Source of the DNA: Streptomyces sp. CBMA29
Lineage (GTDB): Bacteria > Actinomycetota > Actinomycetes > Streptomycetales > Streptomycetaceae
Direction: 5' to 3'
Assembly (NCBI RefSeq): GCF_014596445.1
Contig: NZ_MECL01000063.1
Location: forward strand, 1-64,000
Length of the DNA stretch: 64,000 bases
Shown here: in pieces, positions 54,235 through 62,824 of the stretch
How positions within the stretch are numbered: the stretch's first letter is position 1
Layout of the letters: each line of letters starts with the position of its first letter
The notes under the pieces: generated by a model
Told to the model about the DNA's origin: nothing
The model's input: the letters and a program-made list of their open reading frames with translations, nothing else
The model's database searches: none
Position numbers and translations under genes: made by a program

Positions 54235-54807
54235 CTAGCGACGGAACGTGCCGGTCGGTTGGGGCGGTATCGCCGTGCCAGCGGGCTCCTCATGTGCGGT
54301 GAACCAGTCGCTGTGGGCTTCTTCGAGCATCGGAACGAGCTCCGTCTCAAGGCGGTCGGCTTGTGCGCGGAGCCGGGCGGCGAGGTCGGTGAGGTCTTCG
54401 GGGGTGAGGTTGTTCAGCCAGAAGTCCTCCACCAGCCGAACGTCGGCGTACGGTGCCCGTTCCTTGGGGTTCTCGCTGTACGGGTAGCAGGTGATGTGGC
54501 CGTCGAAGAGGCTCTCTTCGGTCCCGTCGGCCTGTCCGTCCGCACCGGTGCGTGCGGGGTGGTGGACGCGCATCTGCTGCCCGGCGAAGGGCCGGCGGTG
54601 CGCGAGATCGATGAGCGTGACGGACAGCCGTTCCAGCGGGACGTCCGTGTCGCTGGGGTCCTCGTCGGCCCAGGGTGGCAGGTATCCGGTGAGCGTGAAG
54701 CCGCCCGTGGTTCTGATGGCCCAGGTGCGGCTGGGCGAGGCGGGGGCGGACCGCTGGATGGGCGGTGCGGCGATGGCTGGGCTCTGGGCCACTGAGGTTG
54801 CCGTCAT
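54235..54807 (-). CDS. DUF6907-like hypothetical protein
   Basis: 190 residues from ATG 54807 (ATGA overlap with the previous gene). Contains RTWAIRTTGGFTLTGYLPPW, VTLIDLAHRRPFAGQQMRVH, HITCYPYSENPKERAPYADV and a helical tail DLTDLAARLRAQADRLE. It seems related to small Streptomyces proteins found near XRE and ATPase genes. No enzymatic motif. Its coupling to the FxLD operon suggests a role in that pathway, untested. Confidence 0.6.
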   Translation of the reverse strand: MTATSVAQSPAIAAPPIQRSAPASPSRTWAIRTTGGFTLTGYLPPWADEDPSDTDVPLERLSVTLIDLAHRRPFAGQQMRVHHPARTGADGQADGTEESLFDGHITCYPYSENPKERAPYADVRLVEDFWLNNLTPEDLTDLAARLRAQADRLETELVPMLEEAHSDWFTAHEEPAGTAIPPQPTGTFRR

Positions 54808-55196
54808 GACACGCTCGCTTTCGTCGGCGTCGAGAATTCCACCGGCGTATAGGTGAGCTGATGGGTGTGGGCGCCGGAGTGGAACGCGAACTCGCAGCAG
54901 ATTTCGCGTGTTTCGGGGTTGACGAACGAGCAGTCCGGTCTGATGTCCAGCGCCTCGACCGGCTTGCCGCCTGCCCAACGCGCCCAGACGGCTCCGGTGT
55001 CCACGCCCGCCAGATCAAGGACGAGGGCGAAGTGGTCGCCGTCGTCGTGGATTTGGAGGTGGCACCATAAGTTCCGCTCGACGTCCGCCTCGTCTGCAGC
55101 CCCGTGCGGCGTCGCGGCGCGCAGCGTCTCCTGGACGAGATGCTCCGGGAGCCGGGCGGTCCGGCCGCAGACCGGGAACAGGATCTTCGCGTTCAT
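54804..55196 (-). CDS. Small hypothetical protein with Cys/His pattern
   Basis: 130 residues from ATG 55196. LWCHLQIHDDGDHFALVLDL and CCEFAFHSGAHTHQLTY give paired Cys and His that could bind zinc. RWAGGKPVEALDIRPDCSFV lies between. Resembles its downstream neighbour in the presence of an H..H ending region. Function unknown; it is coupled to that neighbour and 52 bp downstream of the ATPase gene. Confidence 0.6.
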   Translation of the reverse strand: MNAKILFPVCGRTARLPEHLVQETLRAATPHGAADEADVERNLWCHLQIHDDGDHFALVLDLAGVDTGAVWARWAGGKPVEALDIRPDCSFVNPETREICCEFAFHSGAHTHQLTYTPVEFSTPTKASVS

Positions 55197-55248
55197 TGCG
55201 AGTTGCTTTCTGCGTGGATGCGGAAGAAAGGTGGACGTGCCCGCGCCG

Positions 55249-55737
55249 TCACCGGCACGCCGGCGCGGTGCGCAACGTGCACCACGTGGTCGTGCCATCG
55301 GGGCTCACTCCCCAGTCCTCGGCTATCGCGGCGACGAGGAAAAGGCCGCGGCCGGTCTCGCTCTCGTCGTCGACGACGCTCAAGCGCGGGCGGCGGCCGG
55401 ACCCGTCGTTCACCGCGATCAGCACCCCCTGGAGGGTGATCACGAGGCGGAACGCGATCTCGCCGTCCTCGCCGTACCGCAGCGCATTGGTGACCAGCTC
55501 GCTCACCAGCAACTGAACGTCGTCGATGAGCGGGTCCAAGCCCCAAGCGCGCAACTTGGCAGCGCTGATACGACGAAGCCGCCCCACCCACTGGCCGTCC
55601 ACGTCCCGCTCAAGAGCGCTGTCCGCGGACGCGGCGCCCGAGACACGTACCGCGAACTCGTCGCGGATGGGTTCGGACGGCGTCGGCACCGGGACAGTGG
55701 GAGTGATGTCCGGCGCGGTGCGCGCAGTGCGCGTCAT
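55249..55737 (-). CDS. HATPase anti-sigma-factor-like ATP-binding protein
   Basis: 162 residues from ATG 55737. The GHKL ATPase boxes are LLVSELVTNALRYGEDG (N box), IAVNDGSGRRPRL (G1) and TGRGLFLVAAIAEDWG (G2). This is the single-domain RsbW/SpoIIAB-like class abundant in Streptomyces, which usually partners an XRE regulator or sigma factor. It is divergent from the XRE gene at 55986 and heads the minus-strand run that ends with the lanthipeptide genes, so it may be part of their control. Confidence 0.88.
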   Translation of the reverse strand: MTRTARTAPDITPTVPVPTPSEPIRDEFAVRVSGAASADSALERDVDGQWVGRLRRISAAKLRAWGLDPLIDDVQLLVSELVTNALRYGEDGEIAFRLVITLQGVLIAVNDGSGRRPRLSVVDDESETGRGLFLVAAIAEDWGVSPDGTTTWCTLRTAPACR

Positions 55738-55985
55738 GTGTCCGACCCCGCTCCCTGGGCGTGGACGAGGCCCCGGTCGGCGCCGCGGCGCACCCGAAGG
55801 GCGAAGGCCCCACACGGCGAGGCAGGTTGGACATGAGGTTTCCCCACTCGGTTTCGGCGATCGGTGTCTGTGAGTAGCGTTGCGCTTACGCCGTCTCGCC
55901 ACCATGACCGTTGGGGATTACCGAGGCGGTAACACCGCTGTCCTGGCCCATGAGCCGGGATGCCGCACACCTCTGGAGGCGGCTC

Positions 55986-57419
55986 GTGAACGCCACACCG
56001 ATGTCAAGGGACGTCCTGACCAGGACCGACATGCGTCAGGCGCTGGCCGAACACGACTTCGCCGAGGCGTTCAGGCTGCTGAAGAAGCACGGCGGCCTGT
56101 CCCAGAACCGCATCGCATTGGCGTGCGGATTAACCCCCGGCAAGGTGTCGACCATCATGAACGGGCAGACGCGCGTCGTGTCGTACGACGTGCTGTGCCG
56201 TATCGCCGATGGCCTGCACATCCCCGGCGAGCTCATCGGCCTCGCCACCCGTCCCTGGGAAGCGGAGAAGGCCGAACCGGCCCGCCCCGAGACTCCCGAG
56301 GTGACAGCACGCATGGACAGCCCGTGGCAGAACGGCGCCACAGTCGAGCTGGCGGACCAACTCACCCGCGTCGACCTCACCATGGACCGACGCGCACTCG
56401 CCCGAGCCATCGCGGCCACAGTAATGACCGGACCGCTTCTGCTCGACTCGCTGGAAGGCTGGATGCTGCCCGGCGAGAAAGGCTCCCGCCGAAGCCGCCC
56501 CGGGCGGCTGGGGATGCGCGACGTCGAGCAACTTGAGGAAACAGCGACGGCGTTCCGCACCTGGAACCACAAGTACGGCGGAGGACTGCGCCGCCGGGCA
56601 GTTCTCGGCCAGTTGCAGGAGGTGACCGTCCTCCTCCACGAACACCAAGCACCACTCGTCGAGCAGCGGTTGTACGCGGTGCTGGCGCAACTTGCCGGTA
56701 CGGCCGCCGGCATGGCGTGGGATGAGGGGCTGCAACGACGAGCACAGGACTACTACCGGCTCAGCTTGCGAGCGGCCCATGCCGCAGGCGACCGTCTCTG
56801 GGGCGCCAACACCTTGGCGGGCATGGCTCGCCAGTTGCTCTATGCGGCCCGCCCGACGGACGCTCTGGAACTCGTCCGTTTCGCCCAGGAGGGTGTCCGA
56901 GATGAAGCCGGACCGCGGCTCCGCGCGATGCTCTACACGCGAGAGGCATGGGCCTTGGCCGCAGTGGGCAGGACCGCGGCGTTTAACCGGGCAACCGAAC
57001 AAGCGCGCCACGCACTTGCAGATGCCAGTCTCGACGAGCCGTACTGGATCGGCTACTTCGACGAAGCGGAACTGGCAGGCGTCACCGGCGGTCGCTTTCT
57101 GGAACTCGCCCGGCGCGACCCTCGGCTCCACGCCGGGCATGCAGAGGAACAGATCCGCACCGCACTCACCCGTCGAGGGCCGGAGGCCGGGAGATCACAT
57201 GCGTTGGACCGCCTCGGCCTGGCCGAGGTCTATTTCCTCTCCGGCGACCTCACGGCGGCTGTGGCCGAGACCCACGCAGCCTGCGACGTCGCCGAGCGCG
57301 TCCACTCCGGGCGCGTGCGAGAGGGCATGGCCGAGCTGTACGCCTACACGGTGGGGCATGGTATTTCGGCACCCGTACGGGAAGCGCGCGCTAGGCTCCG
57401 CGAGCAACTCGCCGACTGA
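55986..57419 (+). CDS. XRE-family regulator with long C-terminal TPR-like domain
   Basis: 477 residues from GTG 55986, chosen because GGAGG lies eight bases upstream; ATG 55950 and ATG 56001 are alternatives. Helix-turn-helix at about residues 20-75 (HGGLSQNRIALACGLTPGKV, MNGQTRVVSYDVLCRIADGL). The remainder is helical repeats (RAQDYYRLSLRAAHAAGDRL, LGLAEVYFLSGDLTAAVAE). It shares a divergent 248-bp region with the HATPase gene and is followed by a SLOG-like gene 11 bp away, a pairing common in Streptomyces. Confidence 0.87.
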   Translation: MNATPMSRDVLTRTDMRQALAEHDFAEAFRLLKKHGGLSQNRIALACGLTPGKVSTIMNGQTRVVSYDVLCRIADGLHIPGELIGLATRPWEAEKAEPARPETPEVTARMDSPWQNGATVELADQLTRVDLTMDRRALARAIAATVMTGPLLLDSLEGWMLPGEKGSRRSRPGRLGMRDVEQLEETATAFRTWNHKYGGGLRRRAVLGQLQEVTVLLHEHQAPLVEQRLYAVLAQLAGTAAGMAWDEGLQRRAQDYYRLSLRAAHAAGDRLWGANTLAGMARQLLYAARPTDALELVRFAQEGVRDEAGPRLRAMLYTREAWALAAVGRTAAFNRATEQARHALADASLDEPYWIGYFDEAELAGVTGGRFLELARRDPRLHAGHAEEQIRTALTRRGPEAGRSHALDRLGLAEVYFLSGDLTAAVAETHAACDVAERVHSGRVREGMAELYAYTVGHGISAPVREARARLREQLAD

Positions 57420-57430
57420 CAAGGAGCGCT

Positions 57431-57922
57431 GTGACCATCCTCGCCGTGACCGGCCACATGGACCTCACCGATGCTTCTGTCCCTCTGGTTCGCGCAGCCC
57501 TCGTCGAGTTGATGCGCGGGATGGCGGATGGTGAACTGGTGGGCGTCTCCTGTATCGCCGCCGGGGCGGACTCCTTGTTCGCCGAAGCCGTCCTTGATGC
57601 CGGTGGCAGTCTCGTCGCCGTGATTCCCTCTCGCGACTACCGCGAGACGAAAGTCAAGGACGCGCATACCGCCCAATTCGACCGGCTTATGGCTGCCGCC
57701 ACCGAGGTGGTGGTGATGGATCACGCCACCGCTGGTCGTGAAGCGTACGAAGCCGCCAACAGCGAACTCCTGAGCCGAGCCGACCGTCTCGTCGCCGTCT
57801 GGAACGGCATGCCGCCCGGCACCAAAGGCGGCGGCACCGCCGACGTCGTCGAGGAGGCCCGAGCCCTCGGCCTCCCGGTAGAGGTCGTCTGGCCGAAGGG
57901 CGCTGAGCGGCGTACCGGGTGA
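57431..57922 (+). CDS. SLOG/Rossmann-like nucleotide-binding protein
   Basis: 163 residues from GTG 57431. LAVTGHMDLTD, then VSCIAAGADSLFAEAVLDAG, LVAVIPSRDYRE and NGMPPGTKGGGTADVVEEA form the pattern of the SLOG (LOG/DprA-like) Rossmann fold that binds nucleotides. Its role could be sensing or processing of a nucleotide in concert with the upstream XRE protein. No catalytic residues can be assigned. Confidence 0.72.
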   Translation: MTILAVTGHMDLTDASVPLVRAALVELMRGMADGELVGVSCIAAGADSLFAEAVLDAGGSLVAVIPSRDYRETKVKDAHTAQFDRLMAAATEVVVMDHATAGREAYEAANSELLSRADRLVAVWNGMPPGTKGGGTADVVEEARALGLPVEVVWPKGAERRTG

Positions 57923-58036
57923 TCTCGGCTCAAGATCGCAGGACATCAAGGCCCCTTGCCAGCCCTGCCGGGAGCCGTACAGGGAGAAGCATCGAGCCCC
58001 GTGCCCCCTGGGCGAGTGACATCGATGGAGCCAGCA

Positions 58037-58663
58037 ATGACCTACCGCGGCCTGATCCTCGACTTCGGCGGCGTCCTCACCATCCGAATGCGGCTCAACG
58101 GCGATGCCTTCGAGCGCAGCGAGGGCCTTGCCCCCGGCACGTACACCCGCGCCCTCAACGAGCACCCCGACGGCGTAGCGGTCTACGCGGCGCTGGAAGT
58201 CGGTGAAGCCACCCAGGAGCAGTGGAACCAGGTCATCGGCGGCATCCTCGGCATCGACCCCACCGACCTGATGCGCCGGGCCCTGGCCAACCTCCACCTC
58301 GAACCCCGCATGGTCGACGCCGCCCGCCGCGCCCGCTCCGCCGGCATCAAAGTCGCCATGCTCTCCAACAGCTTCGGCCTGACCCCCTTCAACCCCTACG
58401 AAGCCCTGGGCATGTGGGACGGCCAGTGGGACGCGATCGTCCTGTCCGAACAACTCGGCGTACGCAAACCCGATCCCGGCATCTACCTCCACACCCTGGA
58501 CCTGCTCCAACTACCCGGCGAGGAATGCGTCTTCGTGGACGACCACGCGATCAACCTGCCGCCCGCCGAGGCGCTGGGCATTCGCACGATCCACCACACC
58601 GACGCCGCCGAGACGGTGGCGCAGTTGGATGCGCTGCTCAACTGCGTCACGCCGTCGGCCTGA
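58037..58663 (+). CDS. HAD-family hydrolase (IA type)
   Basis: 208 residues from ATG 58037 (GGAG six bases upstream). HAD motif I LILDFGGVLT (the second Asp is Gly-Gly, as in haloacid-dehalogenase-type and epoxide-hydrolase-type members), motif II AMLSNS, motif III GVRKPDPGIY and motif IV CVFVDDHAIN. It hydrolyses a phosphate or halo ester of an unknown small molecule. A 114-bp gap separates it from the SLOG gene. Confidence 0.88.
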   Translation: MTYRGLILDFGGVLTIRMRLNGDAFERSEGLAPGTYTRALNEHPDGVAVYAALEVGEATQEQWNQVIGGILGIDPTDLMRRALANLHLEPRMVDAARRARSAGIKVAMLSNSFGLTPFNPYEALGMWDGQWDAIVLSEQLGVRKPDPGIYLHTLDLLQLPGEECVFVDDHAINLPPAEALGIRTIHHTDAAETVAQLDALLNCVTPSA

Positions 58664-58774
58664 TCCTGGTGGTTGAGACTTCGCCGGGTCACCTGCCCGG
58701 CCGGTCGTGGCTTCTTCGTGAGGTCGCAGCGGTTTGGGGATGTCGGCGCAGCGATACGAGGCTACCGACCTTGG

Positions 58775-59308
58775 CTAGTACACCAGGAATGCCTCGGTCC
58801 ACAGAACGGCCAGGGGGATGAGGAGCGCCAGCAGGTGCAGGCTGATGAAGTTCCGCCGTTTGGGGGCGGGTTCATCTGGTGCGGCGCCCGTCTCGCCCAC
58901 GTAGTCGAGGATCTGCTGTCGCACCGATCGTGCCCCGCGGTGTCCGCTCATCGCCCCGGCGGCGGATGCGAGCAGCGTGGGGGGTTTCGTTTTCCGTCCG
59001 TCGGAGGTCCTGATGACCAGGTCGCCGTGTTCGACGCGGACGTCGGCGATAGTGCCAGCGGGAATATTGCGGACCATGAGCGGGTAGTGGACCGCGACGA
59101 CCCCCTTGTCGAGGACTATGCGCGGCCCGATGGAGATGTTCCACAGGACCCAGATGGTGATTGACACGGCGACACCGGCGACCAACCGGCCTTTGAGGCT
59201 TGTGTCCACGCCGGGATGGGCCACCACGACAGGGCCGATCACTGCGAAGGTGACGATGCCCAGGGTGCCGAGAGCACGGAGGAATCGGGGGGCGATCACG
59301 TGCGCCAT
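58775..59308 (-). CDS. PH-like domain membrane protein
   Basis: 177 residues from ATG 59308 (AAGGACC upstream). Two N-terminal membrane segments (LGIVTFAVIGPVVVAH, LVAGVAVSITIWVLWNI) lead to a strand-rich domain (GVVAVHYPLMVRNIPAGTIA, VEHGDLVIRTSDG) and one C-terminal membrane segment (LLALLIPLAVLWTEAFLV). This is like small bacterial PH-domain proteins. Function unknown. It faces the HAD gene convergently. Confidence 0.65.
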   Translation of the reverse strand: MAHVIAPRFLRALGTLGIVTFAVIGPVVVAHPGVDTSLKGRLVAGVAVSITIWVLWNISIGPRIVLDKGVVAVHYPLMVRNIPAGTIADVRVEHGDLVIRTSDGRKTKPPTLLASAAGAMSGHRGARSVRQQILDYVGETGAAPDEPAPKRRNFISLHLLALLIPLAVLWTEAFLVY

Positions 59309-59488
59309 CGTGGGGGTCCTTCCCACCGTGGCGTCCGGCGCGCACCGAGTAGCGCACCGGACGACAGTTAGGCGACTCCAGTAGAGCAGGTGCCTTGGTT
59401 GACCGTCAGGTACTCACGTTGCTCAGACCGTTTTGAAGCTGGTCGTCGAGGAATTGAACGGCGCTGCGGGTTCTGGAGCGGTATTTCG

Positions 59489-60836
59489 TCAGCGTCGTCT
59501 ACCTGGGATCTCGCGGTCTGCCTGCGCGGTACGAGCGGGTGCGCTGCCCGTCGTGTCTGCGAGTGCTGTGCCTGTGACGATGTTGTGGTGGGGGCGGGTG
59601 GTGGCGGCTCGGACGCGGGCGGCGCGGAGTTCGGTGGTGTGGTGGTGGAGGCGCCAGTTGAGGACTTCGGCGGGGTGGTCGGCGGTGTCGAGTTCGCGTT
59701 GTTCGGCGATTGCGGTGAGGAGGTGGCGGGGGTTTTGGCCGGTGCTTTCGGCTTTGGCGAGGGTTGTGGCCAGGGCGGGCCAGGCGGGGTCGGCGAGGAT
59801 GCGGGTGGCGTGGTCGGGGACGGTGAGGCGCAGGTCGGTGGCGTAGCGCTGGGTGGCTTGGGGGCTGGGTGTGCGGGAGGTGAGGCTGGCCAGTACCGGG
59901 TCGGCGGCTTGTCGGTAGGCGGTTTGGAGGTGGACGAGGGTCTGGTGGGCTGCTGCGGCCTGTTTTTGGTGGCTTCGGGCTTCGTTCCAGCGGGTGAGGA
60001 GGATGAGTACGGCCATGGCGGTGGACAGCATGCCCGCCACTGCGCTGTCGTCTTTGCCCGAGCCGAGCGTGTGGAGCAGTTCCTTGGCCGCGGTGCGCAG
60101 GGCTGCGGCGCTCTGGTGTTCGGCGCGGATGGCGGAGCGGTTGGCGTGGTTGAACTTGGCTGCTGCTGCTCGCAGTTCGGCCCGTATGCGGGGCGGTGTG
60201 GTGGCTGCAGCGTTGTGGAGGAGTTCACCGAACGCCGCTACCTGCGCCTGGATCACGCTGTCCTGCTCCCGGCCGCCGGTGGTTTCTTGGGCGAGGAGAC
60301 CGGTGTGGAGGCTGCGCAGGACGGTGTCGGCCTGGTGCCACGGGCCGGTGTTGGTGGTGCCGGCGGTGGGCTGGTCGGTGGCGGTGTGGGCGGCGAGGCG
60401 TTCACGCAGGCGGTTGACGGACAGGTCGGGGGCGAGGGTGGAGCCGCTGAAGTAGACGGGCTCGCCGTGGCTGTTGGTGTCGTCGGGTGCGGCCAGGCTG
60501 TAGCCGGTGACGTCGCCGGTCTGCGGGCCCAGCCGGTATTTGATCGTGATGCCGAGGGTGCTGAGCGTGGAGAAGTACTCGGCTTCGTCGCGTGCGGCTG
60601 CTGCCGCGGCGTATGCCTGGTCGCGCAGCCATTCCCGTGCTGTCTCAGCGTTGCCCGCGCGCTGGGCCTTGGCCTGTTCGGCGCTGGTGGGCATGGGGGC
60701 TGCGGTGAAGTCGCCGGACTTGAGGCGACGCAGGCCGAGTTCGGCTTCGATTTTGCGGCATTCGGTTTGGGCGCGTTGGCCGTCGCGGTTGGTGCGGGGA
60801 CGGCGGCCGTGTCCCGCAGGACGGACAGACTGGTGT
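59489..60836 (-). pseudogene. Relaxase/mobilisation protein, C-terminal remnant
   Basis: The credible frame starts RRPRTNRDGQRAQTECRKIE and continues TAREWLRDQAYAAAAAARDE, EYFSTLSTLGITIKYRLGP, TGDVTGYSLAAP and DLSVNRLRERLAAH to the end QADREIPGRRR. It matches the region after the catalytic domain of actinobacterial Mob relaxases. The Tyr/His catalytic part is missing: at about 60836 the sequence joins a different gene. It shows that an integrative or mobilisable element once stood here. Confidence 0.75.
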
Positions 60837-60840
60837 TCAC

Positions 60841-61420
60841 GTGTTCCCGGACCCCGACCCGGAACACACCAAAGCTCTGGTGTGCTCCATCGGTGACGCG
60901 GATGACGACGACGCCTCGTTGTTCGAAACGCGGGTCGATGTGAGCGCACTGAAGGAGGGGCTGGACCGGACTCAAGCTGTGCGCCATGCCCGTGGAGAGG
61001 GAGTGCTGGAGCAGCGGCATATTGATGCACTCCGAAACTTGGACCAGCACCGGAGCCTCGGGCGTATCAGCGGCGAGGAGGCGGACCGTATCTGGCAAGG
61101 AGCGCGCGAGGAAGATCAGGAGTCGATCCTTCGGGCGGTCGCCTACCTAGACCTGATCGGTGAAGACGTGGCTGCCCAGCGAGCGGCTGACGTGGACAAT
61201 CCGAACGACTACCACCCGAAGCACAATCCGGGCGGACATGATCTCGAACAGTGTCCGGTGTGTGGGTTCGAGACCTTCTGCGTCCAGGGTACCGACGACT
61301 ACGAGTACGGATTCGGCCACGGACAGTGCCTAGTTTGTACGTATACCTGTAGCAGGGACACGCTTGACGACATGGCCATGGGATTTCCACGTCGCCAGGC
61401 TCGTTGCCGAGGGCTAGATG
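60841..61420 (+). pseudogene. Zinc-binding hypothetical protein, cut at both ends
   Basis: Protein-like text runs from KALVCSIGDADDDDASLFE through EGLDRTQAVRHARGEGVLEQ and LGRISGEEADRIWQGAREED to EQCPVCGFETFC and HGQCLVCTYTC, a zinc-binding double CxxC. The 5' end begins at the relaxase break. Past DTLDDMAMGF the frame becomes noise leading into the tRNA fragment, so the 3' end was probably lost at the att junction. Confidence 0.55.
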
Positions 61421-61522
61421 CGTCCCCATGGCAACGAATCTCACCCGGTGCTCGCGGTTGTGCTGGACCAGCGTGCCAAGCTACCCGCTGGGGAACTGCA
61501 ACTGAAACTGCAACTACGAACG

Positions 61523-61558
61523 TCGAAGGGCCCCGCTGCGGACAGCGGGGCCCTTCGA
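61523..61558 (-). terminator. Hairpin downstream of tRNA-Ser fragment 4
   Basis: A perfect 16-bp stem (TCGAAGGGCCCCGCTG and complement) with a 4-nt loop, 22 bp past the tRNA 3' end. Just left of it, TGCAACTGAAACTGCAACTA repeats the GCAACT hexamer, here on the acceptor side of the tRNA. Confidence 0.85.
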
Positions 61559-61580
61559 CATCGTGCCCGGTGAGAGCAAT

Positions 61581-61633
61581 GGCGGAGGATACGAGATTCG
61601 AACTCGTGAGGGGTTGCCCCAACACGCTTTCCA
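61581..61633 (-). repeat. tRNA-Ser 3'-half fragment 4 (att-like)
   Basis: As fragments 2 and 3, with a perfect T arm, but one C is missing in the variable arm (GGGGCAACCCC). The flank beyond the anticodon loop (GCGGGGCACGTTGTCGACC) is of a different type and contains GTGAATGAGACCAAAAATGAG in place of the GCAACT repeats. Confidence 0.88.
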
Positions 61634-61760
61634 GCGGGGCACGTTGTCGACCGCCGATGGACGGGTGCGTACTGACCTGCGGTGGAACGGTCGGCAGGCA
61701 GGGAGTCGGACGTTGCTGGACGCACGTGAATGAGACCAAAAATGAGACCGAGCGGGTGGG

Positions 61761-61990
61761 TCACACCTGCTTGACGACAATCGTGTCCGGGACCAGTTTC
61801 TCAAGGTCGTCGACGTCTGAGGTGAAGACGGTGACCTGTGCCTTTCTGCTGTCGCGCGATGACGGCGAGCACTGCGTCGATCGCGTACTTGTGGCCGTGG
61901 AGTTCGGCGTTGGCCAGCAGGCGGCGGGCCTGTCGGGCCTCGTCCTTTCCGACGTCGGCGACCTTGAGCCGGGAGGGATAATGCCTCGCA
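61761..61990 (-). pseudogene. PIN-domain toxin (VapC-like) C-terminus, frameshifted
   Basis: One frame gives VADVGKDEARQARRLLANAE and LHGHKYAIDAVLAVIARQQ; the next frame continues AQVTVFTSDVDDLEKLVPDT and IVVKQV, stop. HKYAIDA and TSDVDD are the third and fourth acidic positions of PIN ribonucleases. A one-base change near CAGCAGAAAGGC shifts the frame, and the first half of the domain is gone. Not functional. Confidence 0.75.
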
Positions 61991-62226
61991 GCCGAGGACG
62001 AAGACCCGGATCGGGTGCCCATGCTCGCTGCCGCGCTTCTTCACGCGGCCTCTCCGGCGCTGCCCGGCCGGCGGTGTGCGTGCTCGGCATCGAGACGATT
62101 CAGCTCGTTGAGCGCCGCCGAGTGTTCATCCTCGGTGACCGGACCGTGCTCTGCCCAAGGTCAACCAGGTGCCCAGCCGTCTGGACCACGCTTCGCGCCA
62201 TGTCTAGATCAAGGCGGAGCAGCGTC

Positions 62227-62350
62227 GGCCGCCGGATCAACCAGAGCATCGTCGAGGACGACGCCTTCTGGGCCTGGGCGGCCATCGAGACGCTGCGGCA
62301 TACCGGAGTCCGGGCCGAGGAACTCACCGAGCTGACCCACCTCGACACCG
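62227..62350 (+). pseudogene. Tyrosine recombinase fragment
   Basis: INQSIVEDDAFWAWAAIETL followed by RHTGVRAEELTELTHL has the box I pattern of tyrosine recombinases (TGxRxxEL, catalytic Arg). Only about 40 codons remain; box II and the Tyr are absent, and the sequence changes to a minus-strand gene scrap at about 62345. It is the only integrase trace in the window and lies 0.6 kb from att-like fragment 4. Confidence 0.7.
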
Positions 62351-62568
62351 AAATCCGAGGGTTCGAAGAAGCTGTCCGGGTAACAGAACGTGGTCCGCGC
62401 CGTTGTCTGGACAGTCAGCCGGAAGTGAGCGGAGCCGAACCGTGGCGCCCCGCCGGCCAGCTTACGGCGGAAGTTCAACGCCCCGTAGACGAGCCTCTCG
62501 TGAGCAGGCGCTTCGTCGTACGCTCCGTTGAAGATTCGGCTCTCCCAGATCCACTCTCCCAGACCCAC
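62343..62568 (-). pseudogene. DUF3626 protein fragment
   Basis: GEWIWESRIFNGAYDEAPAH, YGALNFRRK, GGAPRFGSAHFRL and TTFCYPDSFFEPSDFG match the central DUF3626 segment. Both ends are cut: the 3' side abuts the recombinase fragment. Between 62569 and 62791 only a further short plus-strand scrap (ELRAVEAIVNQSIQDRLAV, stop) is readable. Confidence 0.75.
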
Positions 62569-62791
62569 CTGTCTCCGCCGGGATGTGCGGTCAGTCCACC
62601 AGTGCTGGTCCCCGTGACGAACTGCGAGCGGTAGAGGCCATCGTCAACCAGAGCATCCAGGATCGGCTTGCCGTGTAGGAGACGGCGGTGCTGCGCCGGG
62701 CCGTCGTGGACGAATACCGGGAGCGGCCCTCGGGTTCCTGAGCCGCCGGGGTGGTTATGGAGACGTGATCCCGCAATCGCCCCTTTTAAGG

Positions 62792-62824
62792 CCCCAACCG
62801 GAGCCCCTCAGCGGCCGGTTGGGG
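62792..62824 (+). terminator. Hairpin at the right edge of the accessory region
   Basis: Stem CCCCAACCGG / CCGGTTGGGG with a 13-nt loop, followed by TCTCTT. It separates the gene scraps on the left from the intact chromosomal genes on the right. Confidence 0.65.

Noticed and set aside
14488..61633. Functional tRNA-Ser genes at the four repeats
   Set aside because: Only the 3' half from the anticodon loop is present at each; no acceptor 5' strand, D arm or 5' anticodon stem follows, and two copies have T-loop changes.
60841..62634. A 597-residue protein from the zinc-binding gene through the integrase scrap
   Set aside because: The frame runs through a terminator hairpin and a tRNA fragment; it is a chance open frame linking unrelated remnants.
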